Of a stretch of DNA of 64,000 bases, positions 26,488 through 35,233 are shown piece by piece (position 1 is the stretch's first letter; the number at the start of each line of letters is the position of its first letter). Source of the DNA: Paenibacillus marchantiophytorum (GTDB lineage: Bacteria; Bacillota; Bacilli; Paenibacillales; NBRC-103111). The position numbers were made by a program, and so were the translations under genes. The notes under the pieces were generated by a model. The model did not search any database. It saw nothing but the letters and a program-made list of their open reading frames with translations, and was not told where the DNA came from. The DNA lies in the NCBI RefSeq assembly GCF_014640555.1, contig NZ_BMHE01000017.1:80301-144300 (forward strand). Reading direction: 5' to 3'.

Positions 26488-27901
26488 GATCAGCCAGCTG
26501 CCATGCTGCTTCCTTCCCTTGCCGAATACAGTCCGGCAGACCTACACCATGGAACCCAGCCCCCGTGACGAATACGCCAGGCAGGGATACGGCAAGCGCA
26601 TCGCGGAACTGCGCAAGCTGCTCCAGATGGCCTACAGGATATTGCGGCATTGAATGCATCAGACGCGTGACTTCCGCGAAGAGCGGCTTTGCTTCTAGAC
26701 CAAGCAGTTTCCGAATATCCTCGCGTGCCTTGCTAATGAGTTCGTCATCCGACAATTTTGGCCACTCCTGCTCGCCGGAACGCCCGATATAACAACGCAG
26801 CAGCACTTTCCCGTCTGGGGCCGTATGAAGCCACTTAGCGGAGGTTAGCGTGCAAGCGGTAATCGTCAATCCCTCGCTTCTAGGCACCAGAAAGCCTGAT
26901 GCATCCAGTTCAAAAGGAATATCCTTCCGATCAAAAGCCATAATCACATTCGCCACAGAAATATAATCGATATTTTGAAGTACGCTTGCCGCAGGTACAT
27001 GCGCCAGCATCCGCGCAGACTGATGGGTGGGTGTTGTCAGAATAAGGCCATCCACGATTTCACTATGCCCATCCTCGAAAGTAATCTCTGTTTGTCGGCC
27101 TGCTTTCTTAATCCCTGCAACTCCTTCACCACTTCGTAAATCAACGGCTTGCAAAGCCTCAAGCAGCCCTGAGACGAGCGTCTGCAGCCCTTTTTTGAAC
27201 GTCACAAAAACCGAATTCCGCACATGTGCAGGCAAATGAGCACTCTCTTCACTGACATTTTTGCGGCTTGCCATCATCCCGAGAATTAAACTGCGATGCT
27301 TTTGTTCCATCGTCCCGAATTGGGGAAATGTTGCTTTAAGGCTAAGCTTAAACGTGTCTCCGGCATATATGCCAGCAAGCAAAGGCTCCACGATGCGCTC
27401 CAGCACTTCTTTACCTAAGCGGCGTTCAAGGAAGTGTCCAAGCGACTCATCCGTCACTGCCTCACGCTTGGGCTTCATTAGATCCATAGCAGCTCTAACT
27501 TTTCCCCAAGGCGAAATGAGACCCGTCTTCATAAATGGCGTCATTTGGGTGGGAATCCCTAATACGAGACCTGGCGGCATACGATGCAGCTTCCCCTGAC
27601 GAACAATGTAGGTTTTTTTGGCCGCCGGATTCGTACCGGTAAGCTCATTTTCCAACCCCAAATCGTAAGCCAAATCAATAATAGGACGCTTGCGCGCTAG
27701 AAAAGAGTCCGGTCCTTTTTCAATAACGAAACCGTCACGCTCTAATGTGTGAATTTTCCCGCCAAATATGGGGGATTTCTCAACGATGGAAAGTCGAAAG
27801 GATTTCCCTTCCGACTCCAATCTTTTCTTCAAATAATAAGCAGCGCTTAACCCCGTAATACCCCCGCCAACAATCATGTAGTGAGGAGTCTGGGTACTCA
27901 T
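26474..27901 (-). CDS. hemY: Coproporphyrinogen III oxidase / protoporphyrinogen oxidase (HemY/CgoX)
   Basis: FAD enzyme that oxidises coproporphyrinogen III to coproporphyrin III in the Gram-positive heme route. The 475-residue product shows the FAD loop MIVGGGITGLSAAYYL, GGKIHTLERDGFVIEKGPDSF, and the C-terminal VTGAGFHGVGLPDCI. ATG 27901 overlaps the hemH stop by 4 bp; a more distal ATG (27925) would overlap by 28. Order hemE-hemH-hemY matches B. subtilis hemEHY. Its 3' end overlaps the convergent Crp gene by 14 bp with no terminator visible between. Confidence 0.94.
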   Translation of the reverse strand: MSTQTPHYMIVGGGITGLSAAYYLKKRLESEGKSFRLSIVEKSPIFGGKIHTLERDGFVIEKGPDSFLARKRPIIDLAYDLGLENELTGTNPAAKKTYIVRQGKLHRMPPGLVLGIPTQMTPFMKTGLISPWGKVRAAMDLMKPKREAVTDESLGHFLERRLGKEVLERIVEPLLAGIYAGDTFKLSLKATFPQFGTMEQKHRSLILGMMASRKNVSEESAHLPAHVRNSVFVTFKKGLQTLVSGLLEALQAVDLRSGEGVAGIKKAGRQTEITFEDGHSEIVDGLILTTPTHQSARMLAHVPAASVLQNIDYISVANVIMAFDRKDIPFELDASGFLVPRSEGLTITACTLTSAKWLHTAPDGKVLLRCYIGRSGEQEWPKLSDDELISKAREDIRKLLGLEAKPLFAEVTRLMHSMPQYPVGHLEQLAQFRDALAVSLPGVFVTGAGFHGVGLPDCIRQGKEAAWQLADLNEA

Positions 27902-28845
27902 GATGATATCGCAGCCTTTGCCCATTGCTGATAAACAACATCGCTCAAGGTTTCCATATACAAAGGGTCCGTATTCAGCGATTCCGTCCGCTCCAGATGG
28001 AGCCCCAACTCTTTGGCCAGAGCCTGTGCTTCAATATCAATATCGTAAAGAACTTCAAGGTGATCGGACACAAATCCAATCGGACAAAGCAAGACGTTCT
28101 TCACGCCTTCTTCTGTGTTAATCGTTCGCAACACATCCAAAATATCAGGGCCAAGCCATGGCATTGCCGTTTGTCCGGCACTTTGCCAACCAAACTGCCA
28201 ATTCGTCAAGCCCACCCGCTCTGCGATGACTTTGGAAGTAGCCAGCAATTGATCGGGGTACGGATCTTTCAACTCGAGAATTTTCTCCGGCAAACTGTGC
28301 GCCGTGAAAATAACACGAACATCATTCCGCTCCACACCAGAGAACTTCTCCAAAGCTTTGTCTACTCGCAGGCTAAGTGCATCCAAGAGCTTAGGATGAA
28401 GATGATAGTCCAGAACAAAATCGATCTTAAGGCCAAGCGCATCCGCTTTATCCTTCGCTCTCTTTACATAACCGCCAACACTCATAGTTGAATAGTGAGG
28501 TGCCAACACAACGCCTACAGCTTCTGTAAGGCCATCCTTAACCATTTGTTCCACGCCGTCCTCAACATACGGTTGTGCATGTTTGAGGCCCTGATAGCAG
28601 ACGAACTCCACTTCAGGATGCTCTTGGCGCAATGTTTCTTCAAGTCCTTTGACTTGTTTATTCGTATTTTCACGCAGAGGGAAGAACCCTCCGACAATCG
28701 CTTCATAGCGCGCCGTCAACTCGTGCAGCTGCTCAGGCGTTGGCGGATTTCCGCGCCTGATATGGGTGTAGTAAGCTTCAACTTGATCCAAACTTTCCGG
28801 CGTACCGTAAGACATGACTAAGACACCAATGCGACGTTTCGTCAT
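27898..28845 (-). CDS. hemH: Coproporphyrin III ferrochelatase
   Basis: Inserts ferrous iron into coproporphyrin III to give coproheme (CpfC in the newer nomenclature). The 315-residue product starts MTKRRIGVLVMSYGTP and has the signature TAHSLPEKI with the catalytic His, and the conserved C-terminal CPIGFVSDHLEVLYDID with the second ligand Glu. ATG 28845 is 1 bp after the hemE stop; the GTG at 28857 would overlap hemE. No C-terminal extension is present, as is usual for the soluble Bacillota enzyme. Confidence 0.95.
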   Translation of the reverse strand: MTKRRIGVLVMSYGTPESLDQVEAYYTHIRRGNPPTPEQLHELTARYEAIVGGFFPLRENTNKQVKGLEETLRQEHPEVEFVCYQGLKHAQPYVEDGVEQMVKDGLTEAVGVVLAPHYSTMSVGGYVKRAKDKADALGLKIDFVLDYHLHPKLLDALSLRVDKALEKFSGVERNDVRVIFTAHSLPEKILELKDPYPDQLLATSKVIAERVGLTNWQFGWQSAGQTAMPWLGPDILDVLRTINTEEGVKNVLLCPIGFVSDHLEVLYDIDIEAQALAKELGLHLERTESLNTDPLYMETLSDVVYQQWAKAAISS

Positions 28846-28846
28846 C

Positions 28847-29911
28847 TTAAACACCACTCTTTTCTGCTTGCTGTGTTAACACCGAATGGGAATAGGTATG
28901 AATGAACGTTGTCAGCTCTTTCAACTTCTCCAGCGATGCTTCCGGGAATAAACCATGACCAAGGTTGAAAATGTAGCCTGGCTTCTGGATGCCCTCATCG
29001 ATGATAGCTTTCGCCTGTTTCTCAATAACAGACATGGGCGCTGTTAGAATATAAGGATCCAAATTACCTTGCACGGCATAACGTTCACCGACTCGCTCGC
29101 GACCTACCGAAATCGGCACACGCCAATCCAGGCCAATTACATCCGCTTGAATGCCTCTCAGATAAGGCAGCAGCTCACCGGAGCTTACGCCTGGGAAATA
29201 AATCTTAGGCTCTTGGAGATTCGAGAGCTCTTGGAAAATCCGCATCATCGTTGGCAGCACATACACCTGGAAATCAGCAGGAGAAAGCGCGCCGACCCAG
29301 CTGTCAAATACCTGGACAGCTTTGGCGCCTGCGGCAATATGAGCGCGCAAATAGGTAATAACCATGTCGCCAAGCTTATCCATAAGTAGGAACCAAACGG
29401 TTGGTTCGGAGTACATAAGCTGCTTCGTGCGAATATAGCTTTTGGACGGTCTGCCTTCAATTAGGTAGCTCGCAATCGTGAATGGCGCTCCGGCAAAAGA
29501 AATCAACGGAACCTCAAGCTCCTTGTCCAAAATACGAATGGTTTGAATGATGTGCGATAAATCTTTCTCCACATCAATCGGACGCAGATTGGCAACATCC
29601 TGCGCTGTCCGAATCGGTGTATGTATGACAGGCCCCACATCTTTGACAATATCAAAGTCAATCCCAAGTGAAGCGACGGGATTCATAATGTCTGAATATA
29701 AAATTGCTGCATCTACACCTAGCTTCTTGATAGGCATCATCGTAACTTCTGCAGCGAGTTCCGGTTGCTGGCATATTTCGAGGAGTGAATACTTTTCTTT
29801 AATTTTGCGATAATCCGGGTCATACCGTCCAGCTTGGCGCATATACCAAACAGGCAGTGTATCCACCTGCTCCTGGCGGCAGGCTTTAATAAAATTGTCG
29901 TTGTAGCTCAT
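28847..29911 (-). CDS. hemE: Uroporphyrinogen decarboxylase
   Basis: Decarboxylates the four acetate side chains of uroporphyrinogen III to give coproporphyrinogen III. The 354-residue product has the N-terminal substrate motif PVWYMRQAGRYDPDYR, the conserved SDIMNPVASLGI, and FSWVGALSP-like core (FDSWVGALSP). ATG 29911 follows GAGGAAGGTG. First gene of hemE-hemH-hemY. A perfect TATAAT lies at 29960-29965 on the minus strand. Confidence 0.96.
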   Translation of the reverse strand: MSYNDNFIKACRQEQVDTLPVWYMRQAGRYDPDYRKIKEKYSLLEICQQPELAAEVTMMPIKKLGVDAAILYSDIMNPVASLGIDFDIVKDVGPVIHTPIRTAQDVANLRPIDVEKDLSHIIQTIRILDKELEVPLISFAGAPFTIASYLIEGRPSKSYIRTKQLMYSEPTVWFLLMDKLGDMVITYLRAHIAAGAKAVQVFDSWVGALSPADFQVYVLPTMMRIFQELSNLQEPKIYFPGVSSGELLPYLRGIQADVIGLDWRVPISVGRERVGERYAVQGNLDPYILTAPMSVIEKQAKAIIDEGIQKPGYIFNLGHGLFPEASLEKLKELTTFIHTYSHSVLTQQAEKSGV

Positions 29912-29959
29912 GAGGCACCTTCCTCTTTGTTTCCATCTATTCTCATTCATTATGCCCTA

Positions 29960-29965
29960 ATTATA
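29960..29965 (-). promoter_or_regulatory. -10 box candidate for hemEHY
   Basis: TATAAT on the minus strand 49 bp before the hemE ATG. The -35 is poor (GCTTAC at 17 bp), so an activator may be needed or the call may be wrong. Confidence 0.4.
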
Positions 29966-30030
29966 CCCCTGTCACAACTCAAGTAAGCTTGCGTTTTGCG
30001 ACAAAAGTATGACAATAGAAACCTGCAAAA

Positions 30031-30111
30031 GAACCATTCACGTCTAGAAACGGCCGGCTTGTCAATTTCTTAACGAAACTGCGCGCTGATACCTTCTAGG
30101 GTGAATGGTTC
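30031..30111 (-). terminator. Large hairpin after hemB, probable terminator or processing site
   Basis: GAACCATTCACCCTAGAA pairs with TTCTAGACGTGAATGGTTC (one extra base) across a 44-nt loop that itself can form a small AGTTTC/GAAATT stem. On the minus strand it directly follows hemB and is followed by TTTTGC. The long stem and loop are unusual for an ordinary terminator. Confidence 0.5.
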
Positions 30112-30120
30112 GCATCTTGA

Positions 30121-31116
30121 TTAGCTATTCTTGAGATAACGAGCGATATCTTTGGCAAAATACGTCAGGATAATGTCAGCGCCCGCACGCTTGAAGCTTA
30201 CCATGGTTTCCATAACGATGGCTTCTTCGTTAATCCAGCCTTGACTTGCGGCAGCTTTCACCATCGCGTATTCGGCACTTACGTTGTAGGCAACGACAGG
30301 TAAATCAAAGTTGTCTTTCAACATGCGAATAATGTCCATGTAAGCAAGCGCAGGCTTCACCATCAGGAAGTCAGCCCCTTCGCTTACATCGCTTTCCGCT
30401 TCACGCAGCGCTTCACGGCCATTGGCCGGATCCATTTGATACGTTTTGCGATCGCCGAATTGCGGAGTCGAATGCGCCGCATCACGGAACGGACCGTAGT
30501 AGGCCGAAGCATATTTAACGGAATAAGCCATAATCGGCGTATTCTCGAAGCCCGCTTCATCCAGCCCTGAACGAATCGCATGGACATACCCGTCCATCAT
30601 GTTCGATGGCGCAATGATATCCGCTCCTGCTTTGGCTTGCGAAACCGCCGTGCGAACCAGCAGTTCCAGAGAAGGATCATTAGCTACATCAGCAGCTCCG
30701 GTAACCGGGTGATGATGAATCACGCCGCAATGGCCTGTATCCGTAAACTGGCAAAGGCACGTGTCTGCGATAATCAGCAAATTCGGGTTCAATTCTTTGA
30801 TAAACCGCGTGGCTTGCTGGACAATGCCATCATCCATATAAGCAGATGTCCCTGTTGGATCTTTGTAATCCGGAACTCCGAACAAAAGGATTGCTTGGAT
30901 GCCTAACTGCGTAATTTCGTCAATTTCTTCCTTCACACGGTCCAAGGAGAAATGATACACACCAGGCATGGAAGCAATTTCTGACTTGACATTCGTACCG
31001 TGGGTAACAAAAATAGGTTGTACAACATCATGAACGGTGACTTGATTTTCACGAACCAAATTACGAATAGCAGCATTACCGCGCAAACGGCGGTTGCGAA
31101 CGATGGGAAAACTCAT
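30121..31116 (-). CDS. hemB: Porphobilinogen synthase (5-aminolevulinate dehydratase)
   Basis: Condenses two 5-aminolevulinates to porphobilinogen. The 331-residue product begins MSFPIVRNRRLRGNAAIR and has the zinc-type cysteine cluster DTCLCQFTDTGHCGV, active-site region APSNMMDGYV and MVKPALAYMDIIR with the Schiff-base lysine. The cysteine set indicates a zinc enzyme rather than the Mg-only type. ATG 31116 follows GGAGG. Last gene of the hemA-hemX-sirC-hemC-cobA/hemD-hemB run. Confidence 0.96.
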   Translation of the reverse strand: MSFPIVRNRRLRGNAAIRNLVRENQVTVHDVVQPIFVTHGTNVKSEIASMPGVYHFSLDRVKEEIDEITQLGIQAILLFGVPDYKDPTGTSAYMDDGIVQQATRFIKELNPNLLIIADTCLCQFTDTGHCGVIHHHPVTGAADVANDPSLELLVRTAVSQAKAGADIIAPSNMMDGYVHAIRSGLDEAGFENTPIMAYSVKYASAYYGPFRDAAHSTPQFGDRKTYQMDPANGREALREAESDVSEGADFLMVKPALAYMDIIRMLKDNFDLPVVAYNVSAEYAMVKAAASQGWINEEAIVMETMVSFKRAGADIILTYFAKDIARYLKNS

Positions 31117-31132
31117 GAGGAATTCCGCCTCC

Positions 31133-32671
31133 TTATTGACCTGATAGACTTCGAACGAGTGACGCAACGGTTGCCTCTTCGGCCAAGTAGGTAATCGGTA
31201 GTCCGAATTGACTGACCGTTTCTGCCGTTTTGGGACCGATACAGGCGATTTCAACACCTTGCAGCAAAGATAAAGGATCTTCTACGCCTAACTTGCGCAG
31301 AGCCTCAATTAAATTAGTTACGGTAGATGAACTTGTAAAAGTTATGATATGAATGCTTTGATTTTGCAAAAGATGAATAATTTCATCGCCATCATCTGTC
31401 GTTAGTACATTCTCATAGACATCGACTTCAGCGACTTCAAGACCCAGTTCTCTCAGCTTAACGGGTAAATAGTCGCGAGCGAGATCCGCCGTTGGGAGCA
31501 GAACTTTCTGCCCTGCCTTCAAATCAGCTTGAATCGCCTCCAGGATGCCTTCCCCATGATATCTGGCTGGAAGTACATCAGCAAGAATGCCTCGCTCTGC
31601 CAGCGCTTCTGCGGTCTTAGGGCCGACTGCCGCTATGCGAGCATTCCCCATTTTACGTACATCTATTCTTTTCTCGCGCAATCGTTGAAAGAAAAATTCA
31701 ACCCCATTAACGCTCGTCAATACGATCCAATCGAATTGTTGAAGCTCATCCAAAGCCTGATCCAGAGCCGCCAACGCTTCCGGACGACTTGGCGACTGCA
31801 AGCGAATGACAGGAAACTCGACAGCTTCTCCGCCTAAATCATCAATTAAATCGACGAGTTCGCTTGCTTGGCTTCTTGCTCTTGTAACGAGTATGCGGCG
31901 CCCGAACAACGGTTTCTTCTCCACCCAAGCCAGCTTCTCACGCAGTTTAACGACCTCACCGACAATAATAACCGCTGGCGATTTGAAATCAGCTGCTCTG
32001 ACTTTCTCCGTGATATCACCGAGGGTTCCAGTGATCGTCGCTTGATCTGCCCAGGTTCCCCACCGAACAAGCGCAACCGGCATGTCCGGCGACTTGCCGC
32101 AGCGAATCAATTCACGGCATATCTGTTCGAGATTAGCTACACCCATCAAGAAAACCATGGTGCCAATCGCTTTGGCAAGATGCTCCCAGTCCAAGCTGGA
32201 ATAGGTTTTGTTCGGGTATTCATGCCCTGTAATAATCGCAAAGGAAGAAGTGAAATCTCGGTGTGTCACAGGAATACCCGCATAGGCCGGTACGGCAATG
32301 GAAGAGGTAATGCCCGGAATGATATCAAAAGTCACATCATGATCGGCGAGCAATTCCGCTTCCTCCCCGACCCGACCGAAAACACTGGGATCACCGCCTT
32401 TGAGACGGGTAACGATCTTCCCTTGCAGCGCAAGATCCACGAGCAATTGATTGATTTCTTCTTGTTTTAGAATATGTTTATCCGGCAGCTTGCCAACAAA
32501 GATCAGCTCTGCTTCCGATCTGCGATGCTTGAGTAAACGAGGATTCGCCAGCCTGTCGTACACGATGACATCCGCTTTCTGAATGGCCTCCATACCACGA
32601 ACCGAAATCAGCTTGGGATCTCCAGGACCTGCTCCAACGAGATAAACTCTGCCTTTGCCCACATGGCTCAC
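31133..32671 (-). CDS. Fusion: uroporphyrinogen-III C-methyltransferase (CobA) + uroporphyrinogen-III synthase (HemD)
   Basis: Bifunctional protein of 512 residues. The N-terminal half (about 1-245) is SUMT: VYLVGAGPGDPKLISVRG, VIVYDRLANPRLL, RLKGGDPSVFGRVGEEAE. The C-terminal half (about 255-512) is HemD, with LVTRARSQASELVDLI and TFTSSSTVTNLIEAL. It makes uroporphyrinogen III for heme and methylates it to precorrin-2 for siroheme. GTG 32671 overlaps the hemC stop by 4 bp (GTGA); a second GTG at 32662 has better ribosome-site spacing. The fused order is common in Paenibacillus- and Clostridium-like genomes. Confidence 0.93.
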   Translation of the reverse strand: MSHVGKGRVYLVGAGPGDPKLISVRGMEAIQKADVIVYDRLANPRLLKHRRSEAELIFVGKLPDKHILKQEEINQLLVDLALQGKIVTRLKGGDPSVFGRVGEEAELLADHDVTFDIIPGITSSIAVPAYAGIPVTHRDFTSSFAIITGHEYPNKTYSSLDWEHLAKAIGTMVFLMGVANLEQICRELIRCGKSPDMPVALVRWGTWADQATITGTLGDITEKVRAADFKSPAVIIVGEVVKLREKLAWVEKKPLFGRRILVTRARSQASELVDLIDDLGGEAVEFPVIRLQSPSRPEALAALDQALDELQQFDWIVLTSVNGVEFFFQRLREKRIDVRKMGNARIAAVGPKTAEALAERGILADVLPARYHGEGILEAIQADLKAGQKVLLPTADLARDYLPVKLRELGLEVAEVDVYENVLTTDDGDEIIHLLQNQSIHIITFTSSSTVTNLIEALRKLGVEDPLSLLQGVEIACIGPKTAETVSQFGLPITYLAEEATVASLVRSLSGQ

Positions 32672-33615
32672 TCCCTTACCTCAGCAAGGATTCGTTCTGC
32701 TCCTTGTGCAATCAACTGATCGGCGACAAGGAGCCCTAGCGCTTCCGGATCACGCCCGGAAGCCGATTCCTTCAGCATGGTTACGCCGTCTGGCGTCCCC
32801 ACCATGCCTGTGAGGGTGAGCAGCGGCCCAGCTTCCCCGCTGCTGTCTTCGCTGACGCTCGCGTAGGCGCCGAGCGGCACCTGGCAGCCTCCATTGAGTC
32901 TGCCCAGGAAAGCCCGCTCCGCTCGCACCGCGAGCGCAGTAGGCTCATGCTGGAATCTGCCCAGCAGGTCCAGCATGAAGGCGTCGCCGCCCCGGCACTC
33001 GATGCACAGCGCCCCCTGCCCTACGGCAGGGAGGCAGATCTCGGGCGGCAAGTACGCGCTGATGCGATCCTGCCAGCCGATCCGGTGCAAACCGGCAGCG
33101 GCCAGCATAATCGCATCGAAGTTCTCTTCTTCGAGCTTGCGCAGCCTCGAATCGATATTGCCGCGGACCGACTCGATTCTCAGGTCCGGGCGGTAGTTCT
33201 GCAGCTGGCTGGCGCGGCGCAGCGAGCTTGTTCCGACGAGCGCGCCTTGCGGCAGCTCGTCCAAGGAGCGATAGCCGCGCGTGATGAGCGCATCGCGCGC
33301 ATCTTCACGCTTGGGAATCGCTCCGACCACTAGCCCTTCGGGGAGCTCGAAGGGCATATCTTTCATACTGTGGACGGCCATGTCAATATCGCCATCTGTA
33401 AGCGCCTGTTCGATTTCCTTGACGAACAGCCCTTTGCCGCCAACTTTCGACAATGTCACATCCAGAATACGGTCACCTTTGGTCACGATTTTCTTAATTT
33501 CGAATTGACAAGCAATGCCGTGCTCGGCAGCCAACTGTTTCAGAAGTTCCACAACTTGTCCTGTCTGGGTTAAAGCCAGAGCGCTTTGCCTTGTTCCTAC
33601 AATAATGGTTTTCAT
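32668..33615 (-). CDS. hemC: Hydroxymethylbilane synthase (porphobilinogen deaminase)
   Basis: Joins four porphobilinogens to linear hydroxymethylbilane. The 315-residue product starts MKTIIVGTRQSALALTQ after GGGAGG, and has VHSMKDMPFELPEG, VGTSSLRRASQL, and the cofactor-binding cysteine (about residue 244) in LNGGCQVPLGAYAS. Much of its middle and 3' half (about 32800-33290) is visibly richer in G+C than the flanking genes, which may reflect recombination with a GC-richer relative. Reading frame and motifs are intact. Confidence 0.96.
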   Translation of the reverse strand: MKTIIVGTRQSALALTQTGQVVELLKQLAAEHGIACQFEIKKIVTKGDRILDVTLSKVGGKGLFVKEIEQALTDGDIDMAVHSMKDMPFELPEGLVVGAIPKREDARDALITRGYRSLDELPQGALVGTSSLRRASQLQNYRPDLRIESVRGNIDSRLRKLEEENFDAIMLAAAGLHRIGWQDRISAYLPPEICLPAVGQGALCIECRGGDAFMLDLLGRFQHEPTALAVRAERAFLGRLNGGCQVPLGAYASVSEDSSGEAGPLLTLTGMVGTPDGVTMLKESASGRDPEALGLLVADQLIAQGAERILAEVRE

Positions 33616-33638
33616 CTCGATGCGCCTCCCTCTACTCT

Positions 33639-34364
33639 CTATTCGAAATCTCTGATCGCTGACCAAGCAGATGGACTGATTTCCGCTTCACCTGTTTGTT
33701 CATTCAACCGCATTTCTTTCTCTAAAGCATCGTAAAGCTTCTCTTTCCAGCGTTCAAATGTACCCTCACGAATGCGGGCAAGTATATCCCACGCCAGCAT
33801 CTCTTTGAACATCCGCTGTCTCTCTTGCTTATCCATTACCTTCTTCTGGATGAACAAACGCAATTCACTCAGAAATTCAAGATAGAGCTCGTACTCTTCG
33901 CCGTAGCGCTCATCCAGCTCTTGAACGATTTTCCTAGCTGCCGAAGGACTAGCTCCGCCGGTTGACACCGCGATCACTAATTTTCCTCTGCGCACGACGG
34001 AAGGCACGATAAAAGAACTGAGCTGCGGCTGGTCAACCACATTGACTAATATGCCTTCACGCGAGGCCAAAGCTTCAATCTGCGCGTTTACCAGAGCATC
34101 ATTCGTAGCAGCTACAACCAACGTATAACGGGAACCGTTTAAACTTGAGTTCAACCTAGCTGGATCGAAACTCTGCCGGCAGAGAACGATTTCCGAGCGG
34201 CTTCCCAAATCCATCAATGCCTCTGTAAAAGATAAGCTTATAACGGTAATAGCAGCTCCTGCTTGGAGCAAGGATTGGACTTTGCGCTGAGCGACAAGGC
34301 CGCCTCCAACAACCAAACATGTGCGGCCTGACAAATTAACCATAATCGGATACGGATGCTTCAT
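33639..34364 (-). CDS. sirC: Precorrin-2 dehydrogenase (siroheme synthesis)
   Basis: NAD-dependent oxidation of precorrin-2 to sirohydrochlorin. About 241 residues: Rossmann motif CLVVGGGLVAQRKVQSLL, the ATND-type VVAATNDALVNAQI, and STGGASPSAARKIVQEL as in the CysG N-terminal domain. ATG 34364 lies 9 nt after GGAG; an ATG at 34379 overlaps hemX and has no ribosome site. With the CobA part of the fusion it supplies sirohydrochlorin; a separate iron chelatase (SirB) is not in the window. Confidence 0.9.
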   Translation of the reverse strand: MKHPYPIMVNLSGRTCLVVGGGLVAQRKVQSLLQAGAAITVISLSFTEALMDLGSRSEIVLCRQSFDPARLNSSLNGSRYTLVVAATNDALVNAQIEALASREGILVNVVDQPQLSSFIVPSVVRRGKLVIAVSTGGASPSAARKIVQELDERYGEEYELYLEFLSELRLFIQKKVMDKQERQRMFKEMLAWDILARIREGTFERWKEKLYDALEKEMRLNEQTGEAEISPSAWSAIRDFE

Positions 34365-34369
34365 CTCAT

Positions 34370-35200
34370 TTAGCTCCATATCCAGTCATGGAAACCTGAG
34401 AAGAAATTCGAAACAACGAAATTCAACACAACGATGAAGAATGCCGCGAGATTCCAAGCTGCCAATTTATAACCAGAAATTCGCATCGACTTTTGTTGAA
34501 ATAAATAGAACGCATAGGCAACTAGTACAAAAAAGGAATTGATCACTTTAGGATCGTACAACAAGTTCTTATTCCCTTGTAAGACGACCCAAACTACGCC
34601 CAAAGATAATGCCATTAAAAGCAGCGGCGCCCCAATGATGACCGAGAAATACGTGTAATGATCGATTTTCTCGAGCGATGGCAACCGCATCACGGTTTGC
34701 GAGAATTTCTTCGCCTTCAACATGTTATGCAGGAAAACATACATCCCCGAGAAAATAGCAGCTATGGAAAAAGCCGCGTAACTGCCAATGGCCAAAGTAA
34801 TATGTATAAATAACAACTCATCGCTGATGTCCCAACCGGCTTTGATCGGCTTTACATGCGGGTTCCCAAAGATATTCAGGGCAAGAATGGCAAAACCAAG
34901 CACATTGGCGAAAAACACAAACAATTCAATACGGAAAAAACGATTTATCAACAATGAAACGGTGACTATCAACCAGGAGAACATAAAAAGCACGTCTGAG
35001 CGAGCAAAGGCCCCTTCGGTCAAATGACCGTATAAGTAAATTCCTAAATAAGCGGTCTGCAGAACCCATACAAACAAAAGCAGCCCCGTCCCCATCCGTT
35101 TTGCATTTCGGTTCGCGTTGGCGAAATCCGAAAAGTAAAACAACAGGCTCAGGGCATACATATAAATCATCGCATCAAACAACCAGCTACGTGTGACCAT
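34370..35200 (-). CDS. hemX: HemX, CcsA-type membrane protein
   Basis: Integral membrane protein of 276 residues with about eight hydrophobic helices, related to the cytochrome c assembly (CcsA/ResC) family. In B. subtilis HemX lowers the level of HemA. The tryptophan-rich WWD heme-handling segment of true CcsA is not evident. ATG 35200 follows TAGGAGAGG. Immediately downstream of hemA, in the standard hemA-hemX order. Confidence 0.9.
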   Translation of the reverse strand: MVTRSWLFDAMIYMYALSLLFYFSDFANANRNAKRMGTGLLLFVWVLQTAYLGIYLYGHLTEGAFARSDVLFMFSWLIVTVSLLINRFFRIELFVFFANVLGFAILALNIFGNPHVKPIKAGWDISDELLFIHITLAIGSYAAFSIAAIFSGMYVFLHNMLKAKKFSQTVMRLPSLEKIDHYTYFSVIIGAPLLLMALSLGVVWVVLQGNKNLLYDPKVINSFFVLVAYAFYLFQQKSMRISGYKLAAWNLAAFFIVVLNFVVSNFFSGFHDWIWS

Positions 35201-35233
35201 GGCACCTCTCCTAGGCGATTAGCGCCTTTCTTC

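Noticed and set aside
27925..28491. 188-codon plus-strand frame opposite hemH
   Set aside because: Antisense shadow; the minus-strand gene has all the ferrochelatase motifs.
31868..32470. 200-codon plus-strand frame opposite cobA-hemD
   Set aside because: Shadow of the SUMT half, no motif and no start signal.
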